The notes below the pieces were generated by a model that saw nothing but the letters and a program-made list of their open reading frames with translations, did not search any database and was not told the DNA's origin. Shown piece by piece: positions 19,777-29,600 of a stretch of 64,000 nucleotides of DNA; positions within the stretch are counted from its first letter, which is position 1, and the number at the start of each line of letters is the position of its first letter. The position numbers and the translations under genes were made by a program. The stretch comes from Bacteriovorax stolpii (GTDB lineage Bacteria > Bdellovibrionota > Bacteriovoracia > Bacteriovoracales > Bacteriovoracaceae), in assembly GCA_945905815.1 (NCBI GenBank), contig CAMDQH010000005.1, positions 1 to 64,000 on the forward strand, written 5' to 3'.

Positions 19777-20283
19777 ATGCTTTATGAAATCACTGTTCCT
19801 CAATTTACTAAAATGCTTCACAACTTAAGCCGCATTATTGATAAGGCCGTACAAAACTCAACAGAGAGAAAATTCGACATAGATGTGCTTCTCAACTCAC
19901 GTCTTGCGCCTGATCAGTTCAATTTTATCCGTCAGGTTCAGATTGCGTGTGATACAGCGAAACTTTATGCTTCAAGAATGACTGGCAAGGAAGCTCCCGT
20001 GAATGAAGATACTGAAAAAACTCTTCCTGAAGTAAAAGCACGCATTGAACAAACAATTGGTTACTTAAATACTTTTAAGGCAGAAGATTTTAAAGGAGCT
20101 GAAGAAAGAAAAATTTCTCAGCCTCGTTGGGAAGGAAAATATTTGACTGGTTTTGAATTTGCTACTCAGCATGCTATCCCTAATATGTATTTCCATGTGA
20201 CGACTGCTTACGCAATACTTCGTCATAGCGGAGTACCTGTTGGAAAGAAAGATTATCTTGGCGAAATGCCCTACAAAAAATAA
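19777..20283 (+). CDS. DUF1993-family protein
   Basis: MLYEITVPQFTKMLHNLSRIIDKA...FHVTTAYAILRHSGVPVGKKDYLG. Confidence 0.82.
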   Translation: MLYEITVPQFTKMLHNLSRIIDKAVQNSTERKFDIDVLLNSRLAPDQFNFIRQVQIACDTAKLYASRMTGKEAPVNEDTEKTLPEVKARIEQTIGYLNTFKAEDFKGAEERKISQPRWEGKYLTGFEFATQHAIPNMYFHVTTAYAILRHSGVPVGKKDYLGEMPYKK

Positions 20284-20295
20284 ATTGAGGATATT

Positions 20296-21189
20296 ATGAA
20301 ACTAATTCTACTTTTAGTTCTCGCTATTTTCGTTAGTGGCTGTTCTTCTAAGAAGAAAGACAGCAAACATGAAGATGTAAAACCAAATATAGCTTTTGAA
20401 ATCTCTGAAGGGATTTTACATCCTGAATCCATTGTATACTCACCAATACATAGCGCTTTTTTTGTGTCAAATGTCGCTTCAGGGAATCCTTTAGAGACAA
20501 AGCCTGTTGGTTATTTGAGCAAAATCTCTAAAGATGGAAAAGTAATCAATGCGAAGTGGGTTACAGGGCTTCATGCTCCTAAAGGGTTAGCGATTGTCGG
20601 TGACGACCTTTATGTTACTGATGTCACTCGCGTGCATAAAGTTAGTATTTCTAGCTCTAAAATAATGAAAACATTTAAAGTTAAAAACTCAAAGTTTTTA
20701 AATGATGCCGTAGCGGACGCTGAGGGCAATATTTATATTTCCGACATGCAGTCAGATATTATTTATCGCATTCATGATGGAAAGCTTGCTCTATGGGCCC
20801 AAAGTCCAAAACTTGAGAATAGCAATGGTTTGTTTACAGATGGCAAAGAACATCTGCTAGTAGTTAAATGGGGAACTGGACTTGATCCTAAGACATTCAA
20901 GACAGAAGTACCTGGTGAAATGGCCGTAATTCGTCTTGCTAATAAAGATGAAATTACACTAAATCAAGATATTCGCGGTAATCTTGACGGAATAGCTGTG
21001 GATGCCAGTGGAGTGCTTTGGATTTCTGATTGGATGAATGGCGATATCTTTACAATGAATAAACAGGGCAAAGTAAAAAAAATGTTTAATTTTGGACAAG
21101 GCTCTGCTGATCTCTCAGTTGCTAAAGATTTGAATCTTCTTATGATTCCTCAAATGAATCAAAGCAAGATTATTTTTATTCAGTTATAA
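20296..21189 (+). CDS. Lipoprotein, SMP-30/NHL-like beta-propeller
   Basis: Lipobox VSGC; repeated GxIYISDMQSD/LWISDWMNGDIF. Confidence 0.75.
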   Translation: MKLILLLVLAIFVSGCSSKKKDSKHEDVKPNIAFEISEGILHPESIVYSPIHSAFFVSNVASGNPLETKPVGYLSKISKDGKVINAKWVTGLHAPKGLAIVGDDLYVTDVTRVHKVSISSSKIMKTFKVKNSKFLNDAVADAEGNIYISDMQSDIIYRIHDGKLALWAQSPKLENSNGLFTDGKEHLLVVKWGTGLDPKTFKTEVPGEMAVIRLANKDEITLNQDIRGNLDGIAVDASGVLWISDWMNGDIFTMNKQGKVKKMFNFGQGSADLSVAKDLNLLMIPQMNQSKIIFIQL

Positions 21190-21200
21190 AAAGAGCCTCT

Positions 21201-21410
21201 ATGAAAGAAATATTTCTAGGTGATAAACCACACATTGATCTCTGCGACCTTTTAAAGCTCGCAGACATCGCTCCCACTGGTGGCGTTGGTAAACACCTCG
21301 TTGCCGCAGGGGATGTCAAAGTAGATGGAGTCGTTGAGCTTCGTAAGCGGGCCAAGATTCGTACAGGTCAAATTATAGAGTACAAAGGCGAAAAAGTTAA
21401 AGTTGTATGA
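21201..21410 (+). CDS. S4-domain RNA-binding protein (YbcJ-like)
   Basis: LCDLLKLADIAPTGGVGKHLVAAGDVKVDGVVELRKRAKIRTGQII. Confidence 0.88.
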   Translation: MKEIFLGDKPHIDLCDLLKLADIAPTGGVGKHLVAAGDVKVDGVVELRKRAKIRTGQIIEYKGEKVKVV

Positions 21411-22081
21411 TCAATAGATCAGTCTTCTGTGAAGATGCAATCGCATGGCTTGAAGCAAAGGGTGTCCAGATGGGATGCTCCTTTGTGACTTCCATGCCTG
21501 ATATATCCGAATTTCCTGGGTACTCTTTAAATGACTGGAAGACCTGGTTCATACAAACAGCAAAGCTTGTTTTGTCCCGATGTGCCTCAGATGGTGTTAC
21601 TATTTTTTATCAATCTGACATTAAAGTTAATGGAACTTGGGTTGATAAAGGATACCTCTGCCAACAAGCAGCTGAATCACTTGGGCATGAGCTCCTCTGG
21701 CACAAGATTATTTGCCGCTCACCTGCTGGGATTGCGACTTTCGGAAGACCTTCCTATTCGCATATGCTGTGTTTTTCAAAAGAATTAAAAGTGGATATTT
21801 CTAAATCTACTGCCGATGTTATTCCTGATCTTGGGGATAAAACATGGCAACGTGGAATGGGGCTGGAGGCATGTCTCATTGCTGCAAAATTTATTGCTGA
21901 GCAAACTACCACTAAGACAATGATAAATCCCTTCTGCGGTGAAGGAAGCATGCTTGCCGCTGCCAATACCTGTGGTCTTGAGGCCATTGGAATTGAGCGC
22001 AGCCCTAAACGAGCTGAGAAAGCTCGCACACTTAAAATATCAAAAGAAAAATCTGGTTGGGAATTTAGAAATGACTCTTGA
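21407..22081 (+). CDS. SAM-dependent (DNA-type) methyltransferase-like protein
   Basis: MINPFCGEGSMLAAANTCGLEAIGIERSPKRAEKA. Confidence 0.7.
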   Translation: MINRSVFCEDAIAWLEAKGVQMGCSFVTSMPDISEFPGYSLNDWKTWFIQTAKLVLSRCASDGVTIFYQSDIKVNGTWVDKGYLCQQAAESLGHELLWHKIICRSPAGIATFGRPSYSHMLCFSKELKVDISKSTADVIPDLGDKTWQRGMGLEACLIAAKFIAEQTTTKTMINPFCGEGSMLAAANTCGLEAIGIERSPKRAEKARTLKISKEKSGWEFRNDS

Positions 22082-22286
22082 AACCAATGATCTTTATAAA
22101 TTAGCAAATACCACTATGCCATTTGGTAAATATAAAGACGTACGTCTAATTGATTTACCTGAACCCTACGTCGTTTGGTTTTATGATCAAGGTCTACCAG
22201 AAGGACAGCTTGGCAAACTTTTGGGTTTACTCTACGAAATTAAAGTCAATGGCCTCGAGCACTTAGTTGATCCCTTAAAAGTTTAA
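22071..22286 (+). CDS. DUF3820-family protein
   Basis: TTMPFGKYKDVRLIDLPEPYVVWFYDQGLPEGQLGKLLGLLYEIKVNGLEHLV. Confidence 0.85.
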   Translation: MTLETNDLYKLANTTMPFGKYKDVRLIDLPEPYVVWFYDQGLPEGQLGKLLGLLYEIKVNGLEHLVDPLKV

Positions 22287-22510
22287 ATCTTTTCAAAGAT
22301 TTTTGTTTGTTGATCAGTGTGAAGTGCGACCTCTTGAAAATGCTCATGGGGATTGTCAGGATGAGAAGTTTTGCGCTTTGAGATGTCGTCAATTAACTCA
22401 TGGGCTTTTTGTATAGACTCACACCGAACAAGATATTTATTTTCTTTTAAAACCGGAATTGGATAAAGATAGACCACGTCTTTTATGGTCGTAATTTTTA
22501 ATTCTCTCAA
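22283..22510 (-). CDS. Hypothetical protein
   Basis: 75 aa ORF. Confidence 0.5.
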   Translation of the reverse strand: MRELKITTIKDVVYLYPIPVLKENKYLVRCESIQKAHELIDDISKRKTSHPDNPHEHFQEVALHTDQQTKIFEKI

Positions 22511-22513
22511 AGA

Positions 22514-23053
22514 TTAAAAATGGTTATAAGATGGATCGTCAGTACAATATGATTTTACGCCATCAATCGTTTGTACGCACCCAAACTTCAGGTTGAAAAA
22601 GACGCCGTAAACAAATAGTGCAGAAATAGCAATTACAATCCCAGCGACCTGGGCACGAGATGCCGTCCAGCTAGCTCCCTGTTGATAAAATTCAGATGAG
22701 TGATTATTTAGAATCTCAGCAAGATTTTCTGCCGAAGTTGCATTCAGGGCCAGTGCGTTCATTTCTGTTTGTAAATGCGTAAAGGCCTTAGCGTTAGAGA
22801 CTTTCTTTTCTACAAAATCAGTTATGTCTTGGTTGTTTAAACCTTGGGAGATTAGCCTTTCTAATTCATTAAAAAAAAGATTTGTCTGTTCTTGTTTAAA
22901 CGATGCATCTTCTTGGTTCCAGTCAACGGTAATAGAGTATTGATAATCGTTAAAAGCTTGCTCCAGGCCTTCGATGGATCCATTTGCGGCCATAACGTTT
23001 AATGAAATACAAAAAGTCATTAAGAGTGAAATAAATTTCATGGCGTTCTCCAA
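22514..23053 (-). CDS. Hypothetical secreted/membrane protein
   Basis: Signal peptide and one internal TM segment. Confidence 0.6.
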   Translation of the reverse strand: MENAMKFISLLMTFCISLNVMAANGSIEGLEQAFNDYQYSITVDWNQEDASFKQEQTNLFFNELERLISQGLNNQDITDFVEKKVSNAKAFTHLQTEMNALALNATSAENLAEILNNHSSEFYQQGASWTASRAQVAGIVIAISALFVYGVFFNLKFGCVQTIDGVKSYCTDDPSYNHF

Positions 23054-23161
23054 TTATGGACATATTGAAAGTGGCCGGACCTTAGCATCTTCGGAACGAA
23101 GTATTTCCTCTTTTGTAACAAATTCAGAGTCAGAAAATGTTATTTCTGATATTTAAGTTTA

Positions 23162-24136
23162 ATGATTAAAGCACTTAAAGCCGCTCGAGACAGTATTTCA
23201 CCTTGTTCTCCTCCTGTTTGGGCCAAGTTGGGTCATTTACAAACTCTTTTTGGTCACCTTCTTCCATCGCCGGCACTTTCTGAAAAAGGACAAACCTTCC
23301 TTGTTGATCTTAATCAAGATAGCGAACAGATTCATACGACTTATATTAAAGGTAGCACATCAAGTGTTGTTTACCTTTTTCATGGATTAGGAGGAAGTGC
23401 TGATGCCGCTTATATGCAGCGTACGGCACTTGTTGCAAGACTTCTTGGTCATCATGTTTTCATTAATAATCATCGCGGTTGCGGTGATGGAATAGGTCTG
23501 GCAACTGAACCCTATCATTCAGGGCGAGCAGAGGACCTCTCCAAGGTAATAGCATTTGGCCGTAATATGCTTCCGAATCATTTTCATATTGCCATAGGAT
23601 TTAGTCTTAGTGCTAATGCACTATTACTTCTCTCGGCGGGACAGCGAGCCTCGATTTTACCCGACGTTGCTATTGCCGTGAATGCTCCCATAAATCTAAA
23701 TCGTGCTTCAATAAAATTAACTCAAGGGCTGAATAGGATTTATGACAGGAGTTTTGTTTATGAATTATCGAATTATATAAAAAAAAATCGGCCTCAAGAC
23801 ATAAGTCTTCTCAAAACCGTTAAAACCCTCAGAGATTTTGATGAAGTCTTAACTGCTCCTATAGGTGGTTTTTTTAATAGGGATGACTATTACGAAAATT
23901 GTTCTGCAAAAAAATATTTAGGACTCATTAAGATCCCTACAGTGCTCTTAACATCTGAGAATGATCCTTTTGTGAGCTCTATCGACTATAAAGAAGCAAA
24001 GCTATCAGCATCGACTATTTTGCATATTGAATCTCATGGGGGACACATGGGGTACATTGACTCCAAAGGTGTTGGTTACGAGAGATGGTTAGATAACGCT
24101 TTAAAGATTTATATGATGGCTTTGTCGCAATTATAG
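23162..24136 (+). CDS. YheT-like alpha/beta hydrolase
   Basis: VYLFHGLGGSADAAYMQRTALVARLLGHHVFINNHRGCGDG, GFSLSAN. Confidence 0.88.
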   Translation: MIKALKAARDSISPCSPPVWAKLGHLQTLFGHLLPSPALSEKGQTFLVDLNQDSEQIHTTYIKGSTSSVVYLFHGLGGSADAAYMQRTALVARLLGHHVFINNHRGCGDGIGLATEPYHSGRAEDLSKVIAFGRNMLPNHFHIAIGFSLSANALLLLSAGQRASILPDVAIAVNAPINLNRASIKLTQGLNRIYDRSFVYELSNYIKKNRPQDISLLKTVKTLRDFDEVLTAPIGGFFNRDDYYENCSAKKYLGLIKIPTVLLTSENDPFVSSIDYKEAKLSASTILHIESHGGHMGYIDSKGVGYERWLDNALKIYMMALSQL

Positions 24137-24808
24137 CGAAGCTAAAATTTCTGCTTCTAACTTTTTGAGGGACTGAGTGACTTGCTCACATACTTCCTCA
24201 ACTCGCTCTTCATTAGCTGTAGACTCAATTTGTATTGGTTCCCCATATGCCATCGTTATTTTGGCAAATGGCTTAGGAATTTTAAATTTATCCCACGAAT
24301 TAAACTGCCAGTAGCGATTGGCCACACCGGCCACTGGGAGAATGGCAGCACCAGTTTGGCGGGCTATTAAAGCCGCTCCCACTTTGCATTTTTGTCTTGG
24401 ACCTTTTGGTCCATCAACTGTTATTCCGCCGCTTATGCCCATATTTAGTTTTGAGACATATTCCTGGATCGCTTCTTTTCCACCTTTATCCATTCTTCTT
24501 TTTTTAGATGATCCTCTCACGGCAACAAACCCCATCTTTTCTGATATAAAAGCCGCATAATCACCATCTCTGCTTCTTGATGACAAGGCCAAGTATGGCT
24601 CAGTCCAAGCATGTGCGGTTAAAATGCCAAACACTTGTTCGTGCCAAACAGCAAAAATAAATGAACCTTTTGGATTAAGTGCTTTGGCCTTCTCACGGTG
24701 CTCAGTGCCCCTGATTTCTATCTTGTAGGTTGAAATAAGGGCCCTAACCATAAACCAAAGTAGGTACTGAAGACTCAAGTGAAGCCAGTTCAAAATTCTA
24801 TTTTTCAT
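24131..24808 (-). CDS. DUF374/LPLAT-family acyltransferase
   Basis: FAVWHEQVFGILTAH, SSRSRDGDYAA, VRGSSKK, ITVDGPKGPRQK. Confidence 0.85.
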   Translation of the reverse strand: MKNRILNWLHLSLQYLLWFMVRALISTYKIEIRGTEHREKAKALNPKGSFIFAVWHEQVFGILTAHAWTEPYLALSSRSRDGDYAAFISEKMGFVAVRGSSKKRRMDKGGKEAIQEYVSKLNMGISGGITVDGPKGPRQKCKVGAALIARQTGAAILPVAGVANRYWQFNSWDKFKIPKPFAKITMAYGEPIQIESTANEERVEEVCEQVTQSLKKLEAEILASL

Positions 24809-24941
24809 TGACTATAAGAATACCATAAGTTTGTGTACCAAAACAATCAAGACTGTACCTGTCGGAATTAGCTCTTTGCGAGGGAAAGATAAATCATGCC
24901 TAGGTCTTTATAGGAAAAGATATTCATGGTGAAATAGTTTA

Positions 24942-26297
24942 ATGAGGATCCTGATTTCAACATCTTTGTTTTTAATGCTTATGAACGCTGCCAACGCCCA
25001 GAATTGCCAATCTCAAAAGGGAGTCAATTTAAGCAATATTGGTGGCCCTTATCAAGCCCTTTGGCCTAGGGATCAGGGTTCAGTTGGAACTTGTTATGTC
25101 CATTCAGCATCTGACCTTTTGAGTTCTTATATTGGTGGTGGCAATAGATTCAATGTCTATGAGGCCGCCGTTAACGATGATTCGGGTGGTGATGGCGGGC
25201 AGCCTGGTGATATTATGAATGCCCTTATTAGCAGGGGGTGGGCCTGTAAAGATAATGGAAGTTTCGCTAACTTATTTCCCTCTCAGAAAAAGAATATTAT
25301 TTCAGATTTAATGGACGCTGTTGCTTTAAGTGGCATGCCAGTCTTTTACACTAATGATCCCTACAGTGCGGCCGGCGAAGCAAGACAAAAGCGTATCGCT
25401 GATCTCGCTGGGAAAATGGCCATTAATGAAATTAAACCTTGTTGCGCTTACGTGGATGCAAATAAAGGTGTGGAAGACTATAAAAAATTAGAGATTATGA
25501 TTTCAGATATCCAAGATAAGATTAAAAACCTCGAAAATGAAAAAGATACTTTAGACGGATGGTTTGGAACAAGAGAAACGTCAGCTATTAATAAAGATCT
25601 AGTGCCGCTTTTTGCTAAGATGGCAGAGCTTGAAGTTAAGAGTTCCAAAGCGCACCAGAGATATCTTCTAGGGACTGAAATTTTAACTTACGGAAAGAAT
25701 AATCTTGATACCTACTCTGAGAAACAGGCCGCTGAGATTGTTTTTCACTGGGCAGAAGTCACTTATTATAAAGTCCTAGATGTTTTTAAGGCCTATGGAG
25801 CAACCTCATGGGCACCCACCATGCAACAATACATAACAGAAAAAGTTCAAAGAGACCCGGTAACTAATTATCAGTATGCAGGTGCCATGTATCCATACCG
25901 CCTAGTTAAGCGAATGATGAAGAATGCTTGTGTTGGCCCAGATCGAATTAGCATCCCAACAAATTTGAAGACAAAAAAAATGACCGAAGATAAAGACGGT
26001 AAGGCAGCTATTACCAAAAAAGTGGAAACGTTGCTTTCAAAAATACCAGGTCAAGGTGTCGGTATTTCACTTAATGTTTCCAGCTTAAGTCCTCAAACGG
26101 GAAGACACGCCGTAAATATTATTGGTTGTCGAACAGTCGATGGTGTTGAAGAATTTTTAATACACAATTCTTGGGGCCAGGGCTGCCAATCTTATCATTT
26201 GCGCTACCGTGGAGCAGATAAGTGCCAAAATGGGCGAGTCTGGATCCCGGCCTCAAACCTTATGAACAATTCGGAGATTCAATGGCTCGAAAAATAA
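24942..26297 (+). CDS. Secreted papain-like (C1) cysteine peptidase with coiled-coil insert
   Basis: WPRDQGSVGTCYVHSASDLLSS, GRHAVNIIGC, FLIHNSWGQGC. Confidence 0.8.
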   Translation: MRILISTSLFLMLMNAANAQNCQSQKGVNLSNIGGPYQALWPRDQGSVGTCYVHSASDLLSSYIGGGNRFNVYEAAVNDDSGGDGGQPGDIMNALISRGWACKDNGSFANLFPSQKKNIISDLMDAVALSGMPVFYTNDPYSAAGEARQKRIADLAGKMAINEIKPCCAYVDANKGVEDYKKLEIMISDIQDKIKNLENEKDTLDGWFGTRETSAINKDLVPLFAKMAELEVKSSKAHQRYLLGTEILTYGKNNLDTYSEKQAAEIVFHWAEVTYYKVLDVFKAYGATSWAPTMQQYITEKVQRDPVTNYQYAGAMYPYRLVKRMMKNACVGPDRISIPTNLKTKKMTEDKDGKAAITKKVETLLSKIPGQGVGISLNVSSLSPQTGRHAVNIIGCRTVDGVEEFLIHNSWGQGCQSYHLRYRGADKCQNGRVWIPASNLMNNSEIQWLEK

Positions 26298-26647
26298 TTT
26301 TTTTATTATTTCTTATTCCTTTTTCCTCTTGGGCCACAGAGATAAAGTTGAAAGAAGGTGAGAGATCGGCAACTTTGAAACAGATGAAGAATTTCTGGAT
26401 TTCTGCTGACTGTAAAAAATGCGAAGCACAGAGCATTATGGAATCTTCCAGTCCGGAAAAGATCAAGAAGGCACTTGCTCAAGTTCCAGATGGCCGCATT
26501 GCTCCCGGAACTCGAGTCTGTAATGGATTAGGTGGGATGAGCTGGGCCCTAAAAGATGATAAAGGCAGAACCCAAAGTATCTGTGAATTTAAAGACAAGA
26601 GCTACGTCCTGACTGATGATTTGGCAGGACTCATCCCTCAAAACTAA
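26282..26647 (+). CDS. Small secreted protein, DUF333-like C-terminus
   Basis: ATG overlaps the upstream peptidase stop; signal peptide; PGTRVCNGLGGMSW...SICEFKDKSYVL. Confidence 0.6.
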   Translation: MARKIIFLLFLIPFSSWATEIKLKEGERSATLKQMKNFWISADCKKCEAQSIMESSSPEKIKKALAQVPDGRIAPGTRVCNGLGGMSWALKDDKGRTQSICEFKDKSYVLTDDLAGLIPQN

Positions 26648-29600
26648 TCTTTAATCGAAAACGCTTTAAATCTATTCATTCCACCACAAGGGTAAGTCCT
26701 AACACGAACTTGTTCAATAGGACGTGAATCATTGATTGCGAAGGCCACTAGTTTTCCTGCATAGATTTTTACATTCGTTTTCTGTACAAGTTTTATCCAC
26801 TCACCCTTAACCATGCCCTCGACTTCTGACTCAAGTGGATTATTATTCACAAAATAAGTAAAATCCATCACGATATTTTTGACAGGAGCAGTTTTAGCAA
26901 GCTTCACAATGACTTCTTCAAAGTGACCAGGAATCCGGCTTCTGGCCGATTCCATTCCATCAAACATGTTAATAGGTGAGAAAGGTGAAATAACGAGCAC
27001 TGCCGGAGAGTAGTGCTCATCAGTCGCCTTAAGAATGGACGCTCCTAAAGCGGTACTAGCGTTATTATATTCTTCTCCGGATTGGATCACATCCCAATTC
27101 CTCTTAATCTCAGTTTGATCTGGAGAGTATTTAATAAAGAGAGGTTTAGTTGTTTGTGGCACTTTTTCTGTATAAATAACACATTTCGCCTCAGCAGATG
27201 CCGCAAAAGTTGAGGCCATTTCAGCAGGAAGTTCCTGATAAAGTCCCAGACGAGTAAGCCCACCATCCGGGAATATGCTTACTTTTATCTTGGAAAATAT
27301 TTTTGTCTTCGAATCAAGCCTCATTCGAATCTCTGAATGCCCTTCAAGATGCGTCTTAGAAAGGAATTCTTCCCAAGTTTCACTTCCCAAAATTTGGCCT
27401 TCAAGTTTAACCACAGGAGAAAAATTTCCTGTGTGGTATTTTGTGGAAAGTAGAACATATGAAAAAGCAGAAGGTTTTGCAAGATCAGCAGTAAGAGTAT
27501 CTACACCAGAAAGATTGTGTCTTACTGTTTCCCAGCTATCCATGATTTTGCCTTGATCCCCGAAAAGCTCTGGCTCAAAAATAGGCAAGTGATCACTAAA
27601 AAGATTTTCTGCCCTTGCAAAAAGGTCATTAGAAACTTCTAGAACCTTAGCACCAACAACTTTGTTAAAAGAGGCCAGTGGGTCAATCGGTCCCTTATGA
27701 GTGATTCCTTCAGGTCTAGTAGGTAAAAAAGCATTAAAAACGAGATTCTTGTAACCTATATTGACGACCTCATCTTTGGAGAGGTTTTCTGAAGAAAAAC
27801 TTTCTTTAAATTTAGTGGTATCAACTCCCTCGATATTAAATTCCCTGAGAATAATTTGAGCAACTTCAGAATTAAACAAGACACCTTTCAAGTCAGCATT
27901 ACAAAGTACAACCAAACCTTTGCGGCGATCTGGCCCTGCGAAACAATGAAGATAGAGACATCGGAAACCGTCATTGGCCCCTTGGTGAATAGCAAATCGA
28001 TTGAGACCAGCTTCAGCAATAAAAATACCTAACCCCATTTTGCAGCTCATAAAATTCATGCAACCTTTGTCGGTACCAAAAAGCATTTGAATTGCAGTAT
28101 CATGAGAAATAGCAGAATCAGATTTTAAACTATGATAGGCATGTTCGAGGTGTACCAAGAAGGTCGCCATTGACTCTGAGGTGCCCATGGCACCAGCAGC
28201 AAAAGCAGGAAACATCTTGCGTGTGCCTTCAATCACGTTGCCCTCGTCATTAAATCCGTGAGCGTAGCTAGTATTTGGAGAATTTTGCTCAAAACTAAAT
28301 TGATTCATTCCAAGCTCGTTAAGAAATGAACGAGTGAGATTAAAAATAGAGTCGCTCTCAAGCGCCTCTAGCAAATGCTCAAGAACAAGAAAGCCTCCAC
28401 CTGAATACTGAAAAGTCTCACCGGGCGTATTGCTTACTTTAATGGGAGGGTAGGCATATTCAACGTTACCAGTAAGGAGATCCTTAACTTCGGGCATTTT
28501 TTTATTGGCCGGAACACCGTTAACATAATGCATATTTAAAGCACTATGACTCATCAAGTGCGCAACTTGGACTCGCATATCATTTAAACGGAAACTAGAT
28601 GACGTTTTAGAAAGAAGTTCATCCACCGGAGTTGAAAGAGGAATGCTTTTTTTCTTAAAATATTCAAGGGCAAAAGCACTCGCGACTGTCTTACTAAGCG
28701 ATGCCATTTCAAACCACAAATCTGCAGATCCTTTTCCAAATGATAGGTTTTGGATACGATGATCATTTATAATTGAAATTTGAGCATTGTGGATGCCATG
28801 TTTTTTAAAGGAGTTTTCCAGTTTCTCGTAAAGACCGTCCAAAGGATGGGAGTTCATTCTTTTCTTAGTAATTTCCCATAAGGCCAAGCGTGCATTCTCA
28901 ATTTCTTTAGTCTCCGAATTATTAAGTCTCTCCCTTAGGATATTGAGAATTTCTGTTCCTGACTTATCTTTGGCCGAGATTAAAAATTTCATGCCAAACT
29001 TATTTAAATAAGTTTGGCCCATTGCAATTAGTTTCGCTTTGGTTTTCTCATCTTCGCCAAATACTTTTAACTGTTCACTTGTCGCCATCTTGTCGAGAGT
29101 TTTTTTACTCTCTCCAATATCTCCATGAAATGAAGCCGCTTCAAGAATTCCAGCCTTGCTAAAATTCATGATTAAGTCTTCAACTTGCTTTAAATCAACA
29201 GCAGTGTTCTTTGAAAGTGCCTTGGCAAAAGAAAGATTTCCGCACATCTCAAAATAATAATTAAACCGTTTAACTTGTTCCTGCATTTTGAATTTTTTAG
29301 GATCAATAGCTTCAACTGAACTCCATGCGTCCAGAGAACTTCTAACCGATTCAATCGTAAAAGGTAAGAAAAGCTGAGTAGCAAATTCGACAGGATTAGG
29401 ATCAGTCATCAGTTTAACCATGAGATTAAAAGCAACCGGATACCATTTATCTGTCCGCTCATCCCATTTTACTTGGACAATCTTTTTGTCATTAGATTTA
29501 TCTTTGCGGATAAAATGCAACTCTTCGTGAGCAATTTGAAGAAATTCCTCCAAATTGAATCGGCGATGCCGAATTTCATGCCAAACTTCCCAGCGCGAAC

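Noticed and set aside
27275-27556. 93-aa plus-strand ORF within the fusion gene
   Set aside because: Antisense to the allantoicase-like region; composition explained by the coding strand.
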